A DNA stretch of 43,017 bases from Microcystis aeruginosa Ma_SC_T_19800800_S464 (GTDB lineage: Bacteria; Cyanobacteriota; Cyanobacteriia; Cyanobacteriales; Microcystaceae), in NCBI GenBank assembly GCA_007095785.1, contig SFBL01000018.1, positions 1-43,017 on the forward strand, in the 5' to 3' direction. Positions 7,744 to 15,460 of the stretch are shown piece by piece. The first letter of the stretch is position 1; the number at the start of each line of letters is the position of its first letter. Both the position numbers and the translations under genes were made by a program. Below the pieces are notes generated by a model. It was not told the DNA's origin. It saw only the letters and a program-made list of their open reading frames with translations, and did not search any database.

Positions 7744-10404
7744 TTAATCCGAACTGAGGTTAACCACAGCTAATTCTAATCTTGGCTCTTCCTTTTCTAG
7801 CTCCTTTTTGCTAAAACTTAAAACTTCATCCAGACAATCAATTACTACCGTATCCCCTTCCATAAAAGCTTGTTCGAGAATTTTTGTGGCTAAAGGATTC
7901 TCTAACTCCCTTTGGATAGCACGTTTTAAAGGTCGCGCACCGTAGGTAGGATCGTAACCAACAGTAACGATATGATTTTCTGCGGCCGTAGTTAATTCTA
8001 GATTAATTTTTTGTTCTCCTAATAATCTTTCCAGACGCTGTAATTGCAGACGAACAATGTAACGCAATTCTTCTTTTTTCAGGGTATGGAAAATAATTAA
8101 ATCGTCGATACGATTCAAAAATTCGGGACGAAAATGACTCCGCAAAGCTGTTAAAACCCGTTTCCGCATCTCCTCATAATCGGCATCTTCGGAAACATTT
8201 AAAATATGGTCACTGCCAATATTACTGGTCATCACGATAATCGTATTCCGAAAATCCACCACGCGCCCCTGAGAGTCGGTAATGCGCCCATCGTCAAGCA
8301 CTTGTAATAAAATGTTAAAAACATCCCGATGGGCCTTCTCCACTTCATCCAATAAAACCACAGAATAGGGACGACGACGCACCGCTTCCGATAGTTGTCC
8401 CCCTTCCTCGTAACCCACATAACCCGGAGGGGCGCCGATTAACCGCGAAACCGCGTGTTTTTCCATGTATTCCGACATATCGATACGAACCATGGCTTCC
8501 TCGGAGTCGAACAGTAACCCCGCCAAGGCCCGCGCTAACTCGGTTTTACCCACTCCGGTAGGTCCCATAAATAGGAATGAACCAATCGGACGCGAGGGAT
8601 CTTTCATTCCCGCGCGGGCCCGTCGAATCGCCGCTGCTACTGCCGTGACTGCTTCATTTTGTCCGACCACTTTTTTCTGTAAATGAGACTCTAATTCTAA
8701 TAATTTTTGTCGTTCCGATTCCATTAAACGATTGACGGGAATTCCCGTCCAACGGGCGACTATTTCGGCAATATCAGCATCAGTTACCTGTTGTCTTAAC
8801 AGGGTAGAACCTGCCGCTTGAATAGTTTCTAGTTCTTTTTCTTTTACTTCTAATTCCCCCTGTAAAATTTCTAGTTTGCCATACTTTAATTGGGCGGCTT
8901 TATTGAGATCATAAGCTCGTTCGGCCTGCTCCACCTGTAGGCGCAATTGTTCCTCTTCCTCTCGCAATAATTTAATTTCCTCGGCGATATGTTTTTCCGT
9001 TTGCCATTGGTCAGCAAGAGGCTTTTGTTTACTTTCTAATTCCTCAATTTCTTCGATAATTCTTTCTAAACGCTCTTGAAAAGCTCGATCTTTTTTCTCC
9101 TCTTTTTCTAAGGAGAATTTTTCCATTTGTAACTGCATTAAGCGACGATCTATCATTTCCAAATCGGCAGGTTTAGTGGTACTTTCTACCTCTAATTTGG
9201 CCGCCGCTTCATCGACTAAATCGATCGCTTTATCTGGTAAAAAGCGATCGCTAATATAACGATGGGATAAGGTAGCTGCTGCCACTAGGGCCGAATCGGT
9301 AATTGTCACCCCATGATGCACCTCATAACGTTCTTTTAAACCCCGGAGAATTGAGATAGTATCCTCCACGGAAGGTTCCTTAATATAAACCTGTTGAAAA
9401 CGTCTTTCTAAAGGGGGGTCTTTTTCAATATGATTGCGATATTCATCTAAAGTTGTCGCCCCAATACAGCGCAATTCTCCCCGAGCTAACATAGGTTTTA
9501 ATAGGTTGCCCGCATCCATCGATCCCCCTTCCCTAGAACCCGCACCGACAACGGTATGTAGTTCATCGATAAAGAGAATAATTCGCCCTTCTGATTGGGT
9601 AACTTCTTTCATGACTGACCGCAATCTTTCCTCGAATTCGCCTCGATATTTTGCCCCAGCGATTAAACTTCCCATATCGAGGGAAATTAACTGACGATTT
9701 TTTAAAGATTCGGGAACATCTCCGTTAACAATCCGTTGAGCTAATCCTTCAGCTATAGCGGTTTTTCCTACCCCCGGTTCACCGATTAAAACCGGGTTAT
9801 TTTTCGACCGTCGCGAGAGAACTTGTACCACCCGTCGAATTTCTTCATCACGACCGATAACTGGGTCTAATTTGCCTTCTTTGGCCGCTGCTGTTAAATC
9901 CCGTCCATATTTATCTAAAGCTTCGTATTTTTCCTCTTGATTGGGTTCAGTAACCTTTTGAGTGCCGCGAATCGCTTTGATAGCTAATTCTAAATCTTGG
10001 GGGTCAAGATTGAAGGTGCGTAAACATTTCCGGCCAACCCTTTCATCTTCGGCAAAACCGACGAGAAGATGTTCGACGGAGATAAATTTATCTTGCCAAC
10101 TTTCCCGGGATGCTTCCGCTCGATCGAGCAGCAGATCGAGACCACGACCCAAGTATAATTGATCGACGATGGCCACTTTCGGCTGCCGGTTGGTGAAGAC
10201 TTCTAGCTGTTGTTGCAGTCGCGGAATTTCTATATTAGCTTTTTGTAAAATCCGGGTGGCTAGACCGTTATTCTGCTCTAGGAGGGCAATAATAACGTGT
10301 TCCACCTCTAAGGTCTGATTTTTAAAGCGTCGCGCAATTTCTTGCGATTTAACAATCGAATCCCAAGCTTGTTCGGTAAATTTATTCGAGTCTGTGGGTT
10401 GCAT
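7744..10404 (-). CDS. clpB: ATP-dependent chaperone ClpB (disaggregase)
   Basis: ClpB is a hexameric AAA+ machine that, with DnaK, pulls proteins out of aggregates after heat or other stress. The 886-residue product shows the full layout. The Clp N-domain covers about residues 1-150. AAA-1 has Walker A GEPGVGKT at 208-215 and the Walker B region [14 protein letters not shown]. The charged coiled-coil middle domain covers about 400-520. AAA-2 has Walker A GPTGVGKT near 610 and [20 protein letters not shown] after it, with the small C-terminal domain last. There is no ClpP-binding tripeptide loop that I can see. ATG at 10404 gives the family start [11 protein letters not shown]; the longer frame adds 21 unrelated residues. 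Cyanobacteria have two ClpB paralogues and I cannot say which this is. Confidence 0.95.
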   Translation of the reverse strand: MQPTDSNKFTEQAWDSIVKSQEIARRFKNQTLEVEHVIIALLEQNNGLATRILQKANIEIPRLQQQLEVFTNRQPKVAIVDQLYLGRGLDLLLDRAEASRESWQDKFISVEHLLVGFAEDERVGRKCLRTFNLDPQDLELAIKAIRGTQKVTEPNQEEKYEALDKYGRDLTAAAKEGKLDPVIGRDEEIRRVVQVLSRRSKNNPVLIGEPGVGKTAIAEGLAQRIVNGDVPESLKNRQLISLDMGSLIAGAKYRGEFEERLRSVMKEVTQSEGRIILFIDELHTVVGAGSREGGSMDAGNLLKPMLARGELRCIGATTLDEYRNHIEKDPPLERRFQQVYIKEPSVEDTISILRGLKERYEVHHGVTITDSALVAAATLSHRYISDRFLPDKAIDLVDEAAAKLEVESTTKPADLEMIDRRLMQLQMEKFSLEKEEKKDRAFQERLERIIEEIEELESKQKPLADQWQTEKHIAEEIKLLREEEEQLRLQVEQAERAYDLNKAAQLKYGKLEILQGELEVKEKELETIQAAGSTLLRQQVTDADIAEIVARWTGIPVNRLMESERQKLLELESHLQKKVVGQNEAVTAVAAAIRRARAGMKDPSRPIGSFLFMGPTGVGKTELARALAGLLFDSEEAMVRIDMSEYMEKHAVSRLIGAPPGYVGYEEGGQLSEAVRRRPYSVVLLDEVEKAHRDVFNILLQVLDDGRITDSQGRVVDFRNTIIVMTSNIGSDHILNVSEDADYEEMRKRVLTALRSHFRPEFLNRIDDLIIFHTLKKEELRYIVRLQLQRLERLLGEQKINLELTTAAENHIVTVGYDPTYGARPLKRAIQRELENPLATKILEQAFMEGDTVVIDCLDEVLSFSKKELEKEEPRLELAVVNLSSD

Positions 10405-10505
10405 TCTGCACCAATGAGGAAAGCCAGTGTCAGAGGTATAGTATAGCAAGGAGTCTCGATCGATCACAAAGTTCTAGGCTCGACAAAGGGTCTGACTTGA
10501 AAGAG

Positions 10506-10536
10506 GGTGTGGGGTGTGGGGTGTGGGGTGTAGGGA
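10506..10536. repeat. Heptamer repeat GTGTGGG
   Basis: About four tandem copies of GTGTGGG lie between clpB and the acetyltransferase gene. A longer array of the same unit is at 20577-20628. Confidence 0.85.
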
Positions 10537-10586
10537 AGGAAATCTCTTTCATCTGTGGGGGTGAAAATTTTTTCATCGGGACTGAC

Positions 10587-11072
10587 TTATTTATCACTAT
10601 TACCCAATTCCGTTAAAGCAGTCCCGGTGAGACGACAAATTTGCCACTCTTTGAAGACCTTAGCCCCCATTTTTCCATAAAAATCGATCGCCAGTTGATT
10701 CCACTCTAAGACAGTCCATTCTAAAAGTCCTGCATCCCTAGCGACGGCAATTTTAGCCACAGCAATTAGTAAAGCTTTCCCGATACCTTGACTGCGATAA
10801 TCGGGTAAAACGAAGATATCTTCTAGGTAAAGCCCCGGTTTAGTGATAAAGGTGGAATAGTTAGCAAAAAATAGGGCAAAACCGACTATTTTACCCTCTA
10901 CTTCCGCCACCAATGCTTCGATGTAGGGTTTTTCTCCGAATAAATGATCCCCTAAAGCTTGACTATTTCCTGTCATTAAATGGCTGAGTTCTTGATAGGC
11001 TGCTAAGGCAACAATTAAGTCAAAAATAGCCTTGACATCGGTAGCAACGGCAGCACGGATGGAATAATTCAT
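10587..11072 (-). CDS. GNAT-family N-acetyltransferase
   Basis: The 161-residue protein is a single GNAT domain, which transfers an acetyl group from acetyl-CoA to an amine. The acetyl-CoA binding motif A appears as LYLEDIFVLPDYRSQGIGKA (RSQGIG pyrophosphate loop), and the later NQLAIDFYGKMGAK matches motif B. The N-terminal IRAAVATDVKAIFDLIVALA and the overall pattern resemble diamine or thialysine acetyltransferases, but the substrate cannot be read from sequence. The gene stands in the same direction as clpB and the decapeptide-repeat gene, 22 bp from the latter, so the three may share transcripts. Confidence 0.88.
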   Translation of the reverse strand: MNYSIRAAVATDVKAIFDLIVALAAYQELSHLMTGNSQALGDHLFGEKPYIEALVAEVEGKIVGFALFFANYSTFITKPGLYLEDIFVLPDYRSQGIGKALLIAVAKIAVARDAGLLEWTVLEWNQLAIDFYGKMGAKVFKEWQICRLTGTALTELGNSDK

Positions 11073-11094
11073 GATTGCTGGTCAAATCTTGATT

Positions 11095-11397
11095 TTAATG
11101 CTGATGATGTTTATGGGGAGATTCAGCAGGGGGAGAATTAAGATTGGAAAAATGACCGTTATTTAATCCCATCCCAACGCTACCAATACTGAAAAGTCCC
11201 ATGGACACAAAACCGGCTGCAATTGTCCCCATGGCCACGGTTCCAATGGAAACTACTCCCATAGGCACAATACCGATGGAAATAACGCCCATGGGAACAA
11301 TACCAATAGAAATTATACCCGTGGGGGCAATACCGATCGACAACCATTTTCGCCCACCACAACTATTCTCTTTTTCTTGACCTAGATTGGAATCCAT
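11095..11397 (-). CDS. Decapeptide-repeat protein with His-rich tail
   Basis: I do not recognise a named family. After 23 polar residues the protein runs through about seven 10-residue units of the form S-I-G-I-V-P-M-G-V-I, with glycine and small residues at fixed positions: SIGIAPTGII, SIGIVPMGVI, SIGIVPMGVV, SIGTVAMGTI and so on. It ends in a polar tail with HKHHQH. The pattern suggests either a packed glycine-zipper membrane hairpin or a repetitive beta solenoid. The histidine tail could bind metal. It is 22 bp upstream of the acetyltransferase gene and probably transcribed with it. The 100-residue length and ATG start at 11397 are unambiguous. Confidence 0.65.
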   Translation of the reverse strand: MDSNLGQEKENSCGGRKWLSIGIAPTGIISIGIVPMGVISIGIVPMGVVSIGTVAMGTIAAGFVSMGLFSIGSVGMGLNNGHFSNLNSPPAESPHKHHQH

Positions 11398-11516
11398 GCT
11401 TTTAACCCCGAAGATGCTTTAAGCCTTCCCATCCTAGGTTAGGGGTAGAATTCTTGTCAAAAGACCGCTAGTCAAAATGAAAGTTAATTTTTTATAAAAA
11501 CTATTGACTTTTCATC

Positions 11517-12410
11517 TCAGTTATGTATTGGCAGGATACCAGCCGCGTCGAGAATTTTCGGGACTAAATCCTCCCGTTTAATCGCCATGATGTGGACACC
11601 TTGACATAACTGCTGGGCTAATTTTATTTGTTCGGCGGCGATTTTGATGCCTTCTTCGAGAGGATGAGCTGCATCGGCGAGTCTTTGAATGATCTGGTCG
11701 GGAATTTGTACCCCTGGCACATTTTTATTTAAAAATACGGCGTTTTTAGCTGATTTTAACAGAAAAATTCCCGCTAGAACTGGTTTATCGGCGATCGTAG
11801 CCACCTGTTCCATGAACTTATCAAGGCGATCAAAATCCGTAACTAATTGACTTTGAAAAAACTGCGCTCCTGCTTCGATTTTACGCTCAAAACGGCTTTG
11901 AAGACCGGACCAACTTTTTGACTGCACATCGACGGCAGCCCCAGCAAAAAGTTCTAGGGGTCCATCTGGTAAAGATTTATCGTTAAAGTCAAAACCTTTA
12001 TTCAATTTATCAATTAATTTTAACAAACGTACCGATTCTAAGTCAAAAACTGCTCTAGCTTGGGGGTGATCTCCTGCTTTGACCGGATCTCCAGTTAAAG
12101 CTAGTATATTTCTCAATCCCAAGGCATGAGCGCCCATGAGATCTGCTTGTAATCCGATCACATTGCGATCGCGACAGGCCATTTGACAGATGGGTTCAAT
12201 GTCGTGTTGATAGAGAATAGCAGAGGCAGCCAGAGAGGACATTCGCACTACAGCGCGACTGCCATCGGTAATATTAGCCGCATGAACGCGATTTTTTAGC
12301 CAGAGGGCCATTTCTAACATATGACTGGTATTACCACCCTTTGGGGGAGTAATCTCGGCTGTAATCAAAAATTCTCGGTCTTGAACCGCGCGTCGTAAAC
12401 GAGTAGTCAT
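11517..12410 (-). CDS. metF: Methylenetetrahydrofolate reductase
   Basis: This flavoenzyme reduces 5,10-methylene-tetrahydrofolate to 5-methyl-tetrahydrofolate, the methyl donor for methionine synthesis. The 297-residue length matches bacterial MetF. The family signatures are visible: FLITAEITPPKGG near the N terminus with the catalytic glutamate, the NITDGSRAVVRMSSLAAS segment, and the folate/FAD region GLRNILALTGDP. The C-terminal VHIMAIKREDLVPKILDAAG is also typical. It is a single gene; the next genes diverge or are unrelated. Confidence 0.92.
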   Translation of the reverse strand: MTTRLRRAVQDREFLITAEITPPKGGNTSHMLEMALWLKNRVHAANITDGSRAVVRMSSLAASAILYQHDIEPICQMACRDRNVIGLQADLMGAHALGLRNILALTGDPVKAGDHPQARAVFDLESVRLLKLIDKLNKGFDFNDKSLPDGPLELFAGAAVDVQSKSWSGLQSRFERKIEAGAQFFQSQLVTDFDRLDKFMEQVATIADKPVLAGIFLLKSAKNAVFLNKNVPGVQIPDQIIQRLADAAHPLEEGIKIAAEQIKLAQQLCQGVHIMAIKREDLVPKILDAAGILPIHN

Positions 12411-12478
12411 TGAGTTATCTAGGTTTTAATCATAGATTCTATAGCAGATTTAGCCCGGAAATGACTCGGAGGGAAGCA

Positions 12479-12568
12479 ATGATCATCGGGCTGCGCTGCT
12501 TTATACTGGTCGGTGTCAGTGCCTGGCTGATGTTTAAGTTAACTGGCAGGAAAAAATTTCTAATGTAG
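12479..12568 (+). CDS. Possible 29-residue single-helix membrane peptide
   Basis: ATG at 12479 is preceded at an ideal 5-nt distance by GGAGGG. It opens a 29-codon frame with one hydrophobic segment (CFILVGVSAWLMF) and a basic C terminus (LTGRKKF), the classic make-up of a small inner-membrane protein. It lies in the metF-GDSL gap, divergent from metF. I know of no named homologue. The strong ribosome binding site is the main support. A chance frame remains possible. Confidence 0.35.
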   Translation: MIIGLRCFILVGVSAWLMFKLTGRKKFLM

Positions 12569-12574
12569 TATAAT
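12569..12574 (+). promoter_or_regulatory. -10 box upstream of the GDSL gene
   Basis: A perfect TATAAT in the context TAGTATAATACAC lies 63 bp before the GDSL start. No clear -35 box is at 17 bp. It would place the transcript start near 12581. Confidence 0.5.
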
Positions 12575-12637
12575 ACACGGACAGTTTAACCAAATTCGTT
12601 TACAAGTGTAAAGGACAACCGATTCGATCGAGCGATC

Positions 12638-13366
12638 ATGCAAACTCTTTCTCGTTTACCTACTAAAGACAAAGGCCTAATCATGCCCCATCCCCTCAAA
12701 ATCGTCGCTTTAGGTGATAGCCTTGTGTACGGCTATGGCGACCCCGTGGGTGGCGGTTGGGCCGAGCGCCTACGTCGTTTGTGGATGGAAAGTGCCGGTC
12801 ATGCCCTGTATAATTTGGGTATTCGCGGCGATCGAGTGGTACAAGTGTCCGAACGTTTAGAACAGGAATTTCGTCTCAGGGGGGAAATTCGCAATCGTCT
12901 CCCCGACCTGATTCTTCTCTCCGTCGGTGTTAATGATACAGCCCGCTTGGGCCGGCCCGATGGTCGTACTTATACCGATCACGATCTTTTTCAAACTCAA
13001 ATCGAACATTTACTCACCCGGGCCCGTTCTCTTTGCCCGGTTTTGTTTGTAGGTATGATTCCCGTGGATGAGCGGAAAATGCCCTTTTTAGACTGCTTTT
13101 ACTTCAACCATGGCGATCAGTATAGTTTTAAAGAAACCACTAAACAAGCTTGTCTAGAACAAAATATTCCCTATCTCGATTTATTTGATCTCTGGATGGA
13201 CCGGGGTGATCTGTGGTGCCAAGAAAGATTAATGGCAGATGGACTTCATCCCAATGTGCAAGGCTATCAATCAATTTTAGAGGATATTTTACACTGGTCG
13301 CCCCTCACCTCCTTTGTCGGTGTGGATAGTTTTATTCAACCGTTTACAGGAATTGCACAAAAGTGA
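12638..13366 (+). CDS. SGNH/GDSL-family hydrolase
   Basis: This is an esterase-like hydrolase of the SGNH superfamily, about 240 residues. Block I is ALGDSLVYGYGD with the nucleophilic serine, block III is LSVGVNDTA with the asparagine, and block V is ADGLHPNVQGY with the catalytic Asp and His. No signal peptide is evident, so it is likely cytoplasmic. The substrate is unknown (ester, lipid or acyl group). ATG at 12683, preceded by AAAGG, is an alternative start that begins closer to the conserved core. Its 3' end overlaps the antitoxin relic on the other strand. Confidence 0.88.
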   Translation: MQTLSRLPTKDKGLIMPHPLKIVALGDSLVYGYGDPVGGGWAERLRRLWMESAGHALYNLGIRGDRVVQVSERLEQEFRLRGEIRNRLPDLILLSVGVNDTARLGRPDGRTYTDHDLFQTQIEHLLTRARSLCPVLFVGMIPVDERKMPFLDCFYFNHGDQYSFKETTKQACLEQNIPYLDLFDLWMDRGDLWCQERLMADGLHPNVQGYQSILEDILHWSPLTSFVGVDSFIQPFTGIAQK

Positions 13367-13600
13367 TGTCCTCTGTTCTCAGTGGTTCTAGGAGCATCAA
13401 AATCATCGGCTATCCCAACTTTTCCCGCAGCACTTCCGGGTTGAAGCGGTGGTTTCTTGGCTAACTTTACAGGACCTAATTTAACTACAGGTTCATTCTT
13501 TTTTGTGATGATAATTTCTTCACCTTTAAGTACAGCTTCCAATAACTCATTAAGTTAATTTTTTGCTGGTTTTAATTCAACTGTAGTCGTTGGTTTACCT
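13336..13600 (-). pseudogene. Broken Phd/YefM-type antitoxin
   Basis: Reading leftward, the frame gives GKPTTTVELKPAKN, then TAA, then LNELLEAVLKGEEIIITKKN and EPVVKLGPV. This is the N-terminal DNA-binding half of a Phd/YefM antitoxin (compare VKEAKNQLSELL in intact members). The stop falls where members usually have glutamine, so a CAA to TAA change is likely. The C-terminal part starts normally (GSAAGKVGIADDFDAP) and then runs into unrelated sequence that overlaps the GDSL gene end. A 68-residue product could still start after the stop. No toxin gene is beside it. Confidence 0.65.
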
Positions 13601-13874
13601 GACTGTTCAACAATACAAACAAGCGATGGATTAAGTTATATCTATATCTTTACTTTTAATCATTATAGTTAACTTTTGAGGAGCGGTATCTTATCCGACA
13701 AAGCCCCGAACCTAAAAACCGAGGCGGGATTGTCATATGATAAATTATAGCGGTTCTCGCATCTGCGAGGCACAGTTTAACCTTTGCTGATTAAGCTTTT
13801 CAGAATCGATAATGTACCTCTTGTGAACAGGAAACGCTATATCATATAAATAATATTACCTCATCTCCCGACCC
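13601..13874. mobile_element. Gene-free stretch with a possible MITE (13735-13849)
   Basis: ATATGATAAATTATAGCGGTT near 13735 and the inverse of GAAACGCTATATCATAT near 13831-13847 form imperfect inverted ends around about 110 bp. Just before them, 13697-13734 can form an imperfect hairpin (GACAA...TTGTC). Both look like decayed insertion-element ends. No coding region is visible. Confidence 0.35.
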
Positions 13875-14129
13875 ATGACCCAATCAAGCACCAAACAACG
13901 GATATCTATTACCGTCGATTCTAAATTGCTTCAAGATATTGACCAATTGACGGAGAATCGCTCTGCTGCTGTCGAAGAAGGATTGCGACTGTGGCACCGA
14001 CAGCAGATAGAAAACCAGTTACGCACCTTCTACCAAACCCAAAAACCAACTGAACGGCAATTTGACCTGGACTGGGGAGAATTCGCCCAAACCCAAATGG
14101 AAGAAATCCTCGACCCGGAAGGACTCTAA
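13875..14129 (+). CDS. Ribbon-helix-helix type antitoxin
   Basis: The 84-residue protein begins with QRISITVDSKLLQDIDQLTE, a beta strand and helix of the ribbon-helix-helix DNA-binding fold, followed by NRSAAVEEGLRLWHRQQ. The acidic C-terminal tail (LDWGEFAQTQMEEILDPEGL) would bind and block the toxin. The gene ends 1 nt before the MazF-like gene, the standard antitoxin-toxin order. It probably autoregulates the operon by binding its promoter. Confidence 0.85.
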   Translation: MTQSSTKQRISITVDSKLLQDIDQLTENRSAAVEEGLRLWHRQQIENQLRTFYQTQKPTERQFDLDWGEFAQTQMEEILDPEGL

Positions 14130-14130
14130 C

Positions 14131-14484
14131 ATGGAAGATGACAATTATCCCCACCAAGGAGAGATTTATTTAATTCGCGCCCTTAAAACCATAGGAGACA
14201 CCAAAAAAAGCCCTGCTGTTGTCGTTTCTATCAATGTCAGGAATCAGCTTTCTAGTAGTGTTTTGGTTGTTCCCTTGACCAGCGATTTAACCGGTGGAGA
14301 AACCCCTACCCGTATTTTGATCGAAGCGGGAGAAGGTGGACTCTTAACAGATTCTCTGGCCTTATGCGACAATATCTCAGCGATTCGCCAAATTTATCTC
14401 GAACAAGGTCCCTATGGCGCAATTTCGCCTCAATCCCGACAACTAATTCAACAGGGAATTAAAATTGCGATCGCTATCTTTTAA
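14131..14484 (+). CDS. MazF/PemK-family toxin
   Basis: MazF-type toxins are ribosome-independent mRNA interferases. The 117-residue protein shows the family start HQGEIYLIRA, then SPAVVVSINVRNQ, SSVLVVPLTSD and the loop before CDNISAIRQIYLEQ. ATG at 14131 follows the antitoxin stop by one base. An upstream in-frame TTG at 14062 would overlap the antitoxin and is not preferred. The usual arginine after the first motif (KxRP) is replaced by KSP, so activity should not be assumed. Confidence 0.85.
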   Translation: MEDDNYPHQGEIYLIRALKTIGDTKKSPAVVVSINVRNQLSSSVLVVPLTSDLTGGETPTRILIEAGEGGLLTDSLALCDNISAIRQIYLEQGPYGAISPQSRQLIQQGIKIAIAIF

Positions 14485-14556
14485 TTCCCTGTTTTATTGG
14501 GAAAGATAAAAGTTAGCCAACTTAATTCCCTGGGAAAAATTTGCAGCCTGTAGGTT

Positions 14557-14720
14557 GGGTTGAGGAACGAAACCCAACACACAATAATTGTTATGATTTC
14601 TTGGAGCAAGTTGAAAAATCGATCTTCTATGTTCAGCAACATCACAACATCAGTGAAGAAATCGGCACTCGGCAAGGGGCAGTATGAAATGGGATCACTT
14701 ATTTAGATTTCAGATTCTAT
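14557..14720. repeat. Direct repeat, copy 1
   Basis: This segment recurs almost unchanged 288 bp downstream (from CCCAACACACAATAATTG to TTAGATTTCAGATKCTAT), with only a few differences over 148 bp. One frame (FLEQVEKSIFYVQQ, then ISEEIGTRQGAV, stop) looks like a protein fragment, so the unit may derive from a decayed gene. Confidence 0.85.
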
Positions 14721-14742
14721 GCGGAATTATCGCCATTAGCCT

Positions 14743-14839
14743 GTAGTAAGCTAAACGGCTTTTACTTCGGATCACCGATATAGACTCCAAAAGGGTTATA
14801 GCTATTAGATCATGCAGGTTAAGCGCCGTTTAGCTTAGT
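14743..14839. repeat. Inverted repeat between the two direct repeats
   Basis: AGTAAGCTAAACGGC (about 14745-14759) and GCCGTTTAGCTTAGT (about 14825-14839) are near-perfect inverted repeats about 65 bp apart. They look like the ends of a small element sitting between the two long direct repeats. Confidence 0.6.
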
Positions 14840-14843
14840 AGTA

Positions 14844-15008
14844 GGGTTGACGTAAGGAAACCCAACACACAATAATTGTTATGATTTCTTGGAGCAAGTT
14901 GAAAAATCGATCTTCTATGTTCAGCAACATCAGAACATCAGTGAAGAAATCGGCACTCGGCAAGGGGTAGTATGAAATGGGATCACTTATTTAGATTTCA
15001 GATGCTAT
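14844..15008. repeat. Direct repeat, copy 2
   Basis: Second copy of the 14557-14720 repeat. It ends 64 bp before the EACC1-like gene and therefore supplies part of its upstream region. Confidence 0.85.
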
Positions 15009-15072
15009 ATGGTAAAATTTGCATAATTCAGTAAGATTAGTATTATCCTATATTATTTCAACTCAACTTCCC

Positions 15073-15450
15073 ATGAGTAACAAATCTACGATTAAATTGC
15101 TGATCGCTTTTAACGATCCTAACCTGGAGCCTGAAGAACGCGACGAACAGGCCCAAGTATTACTGACAGAACTAGAACAGGCAGATGAAGTTGAATCGGT
15201 TAAACGCATTCTTGATCCCAATCCCCCTGAAGGTAATAAGTCATTGGGCGGTTTTTTGGGAGGAATGTTAATGACCGAAGTTAACCCCGCTAATGGGAAA
15301 AAGTTGTTAGGGTTTCTGGGCGATCGCTTGGGAGGTAAACCGATAGAATTGTCGGTAGAGGCCAATGGTCGCAAGTTGACGGTTAAAGCTCACAGTCGAG
15401 AAGAATTGGAAATGGCTATTAAAGCGGCTCAAGACTTTATCTCAGGTTAA
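15073..15450 (+). CDS. EACC1-like effector-associated component
   Basis: The 125-residue protein resembles effector-associated constant component 1 (EACC1), a small protein regularly encoded next to caspase, trypsin or other effectors in bacterial conflict systems. Visible features are an acidic N terminus (DPNLEPEERDEQAQVLLTEL), the middle ILDPNPPEGNKSLGGFLGGM and a second LLGFLGDRLGG unit, and the final beta strands IELSVEANGRKLTVKAHS with a helix (REELEMAIKAAQDFI). ATG at 15073 is chosen over an upstream frame start because conserved sequence begins there. The caspase gene starts 10 bp after its stop, a tight two-gene unit. Its biochemical role is unknown. Confidence 0.7.
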   Translation: MSNKSTIKLLIAFNDPNLEPEERDEQAQVLLTELEQADEVESVKRILDPNPPEGNKSLGGFLGGMLMTEVNPANGKKLLGFLGDRLGGKPIELSVEANGRKLTVKAHSREELEMAIKAAQDFISG

Positions 15451-15460
15451 AGAAGGTATT

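Noticed and set aside
10506-10536. Possible CRISPR-like repeats (also 20577-20628)
   Set aside because: The units are 7 bp, directly adjacent and without spacers; these are simple tandem repeats.
13697-13734. Hairpin GACAA...TTGTC as a terminator or element end
   Set aside because: Only the outer five bases pair well and the interior is poor; it is mentioned only in the gap description.
14581-14703. 37-codon frame starting MISWSKLKNR in the direct repeat
   Set aside because: The second repeat copy stops it early, and another frame looks more protein-like; probably neither is expressed.
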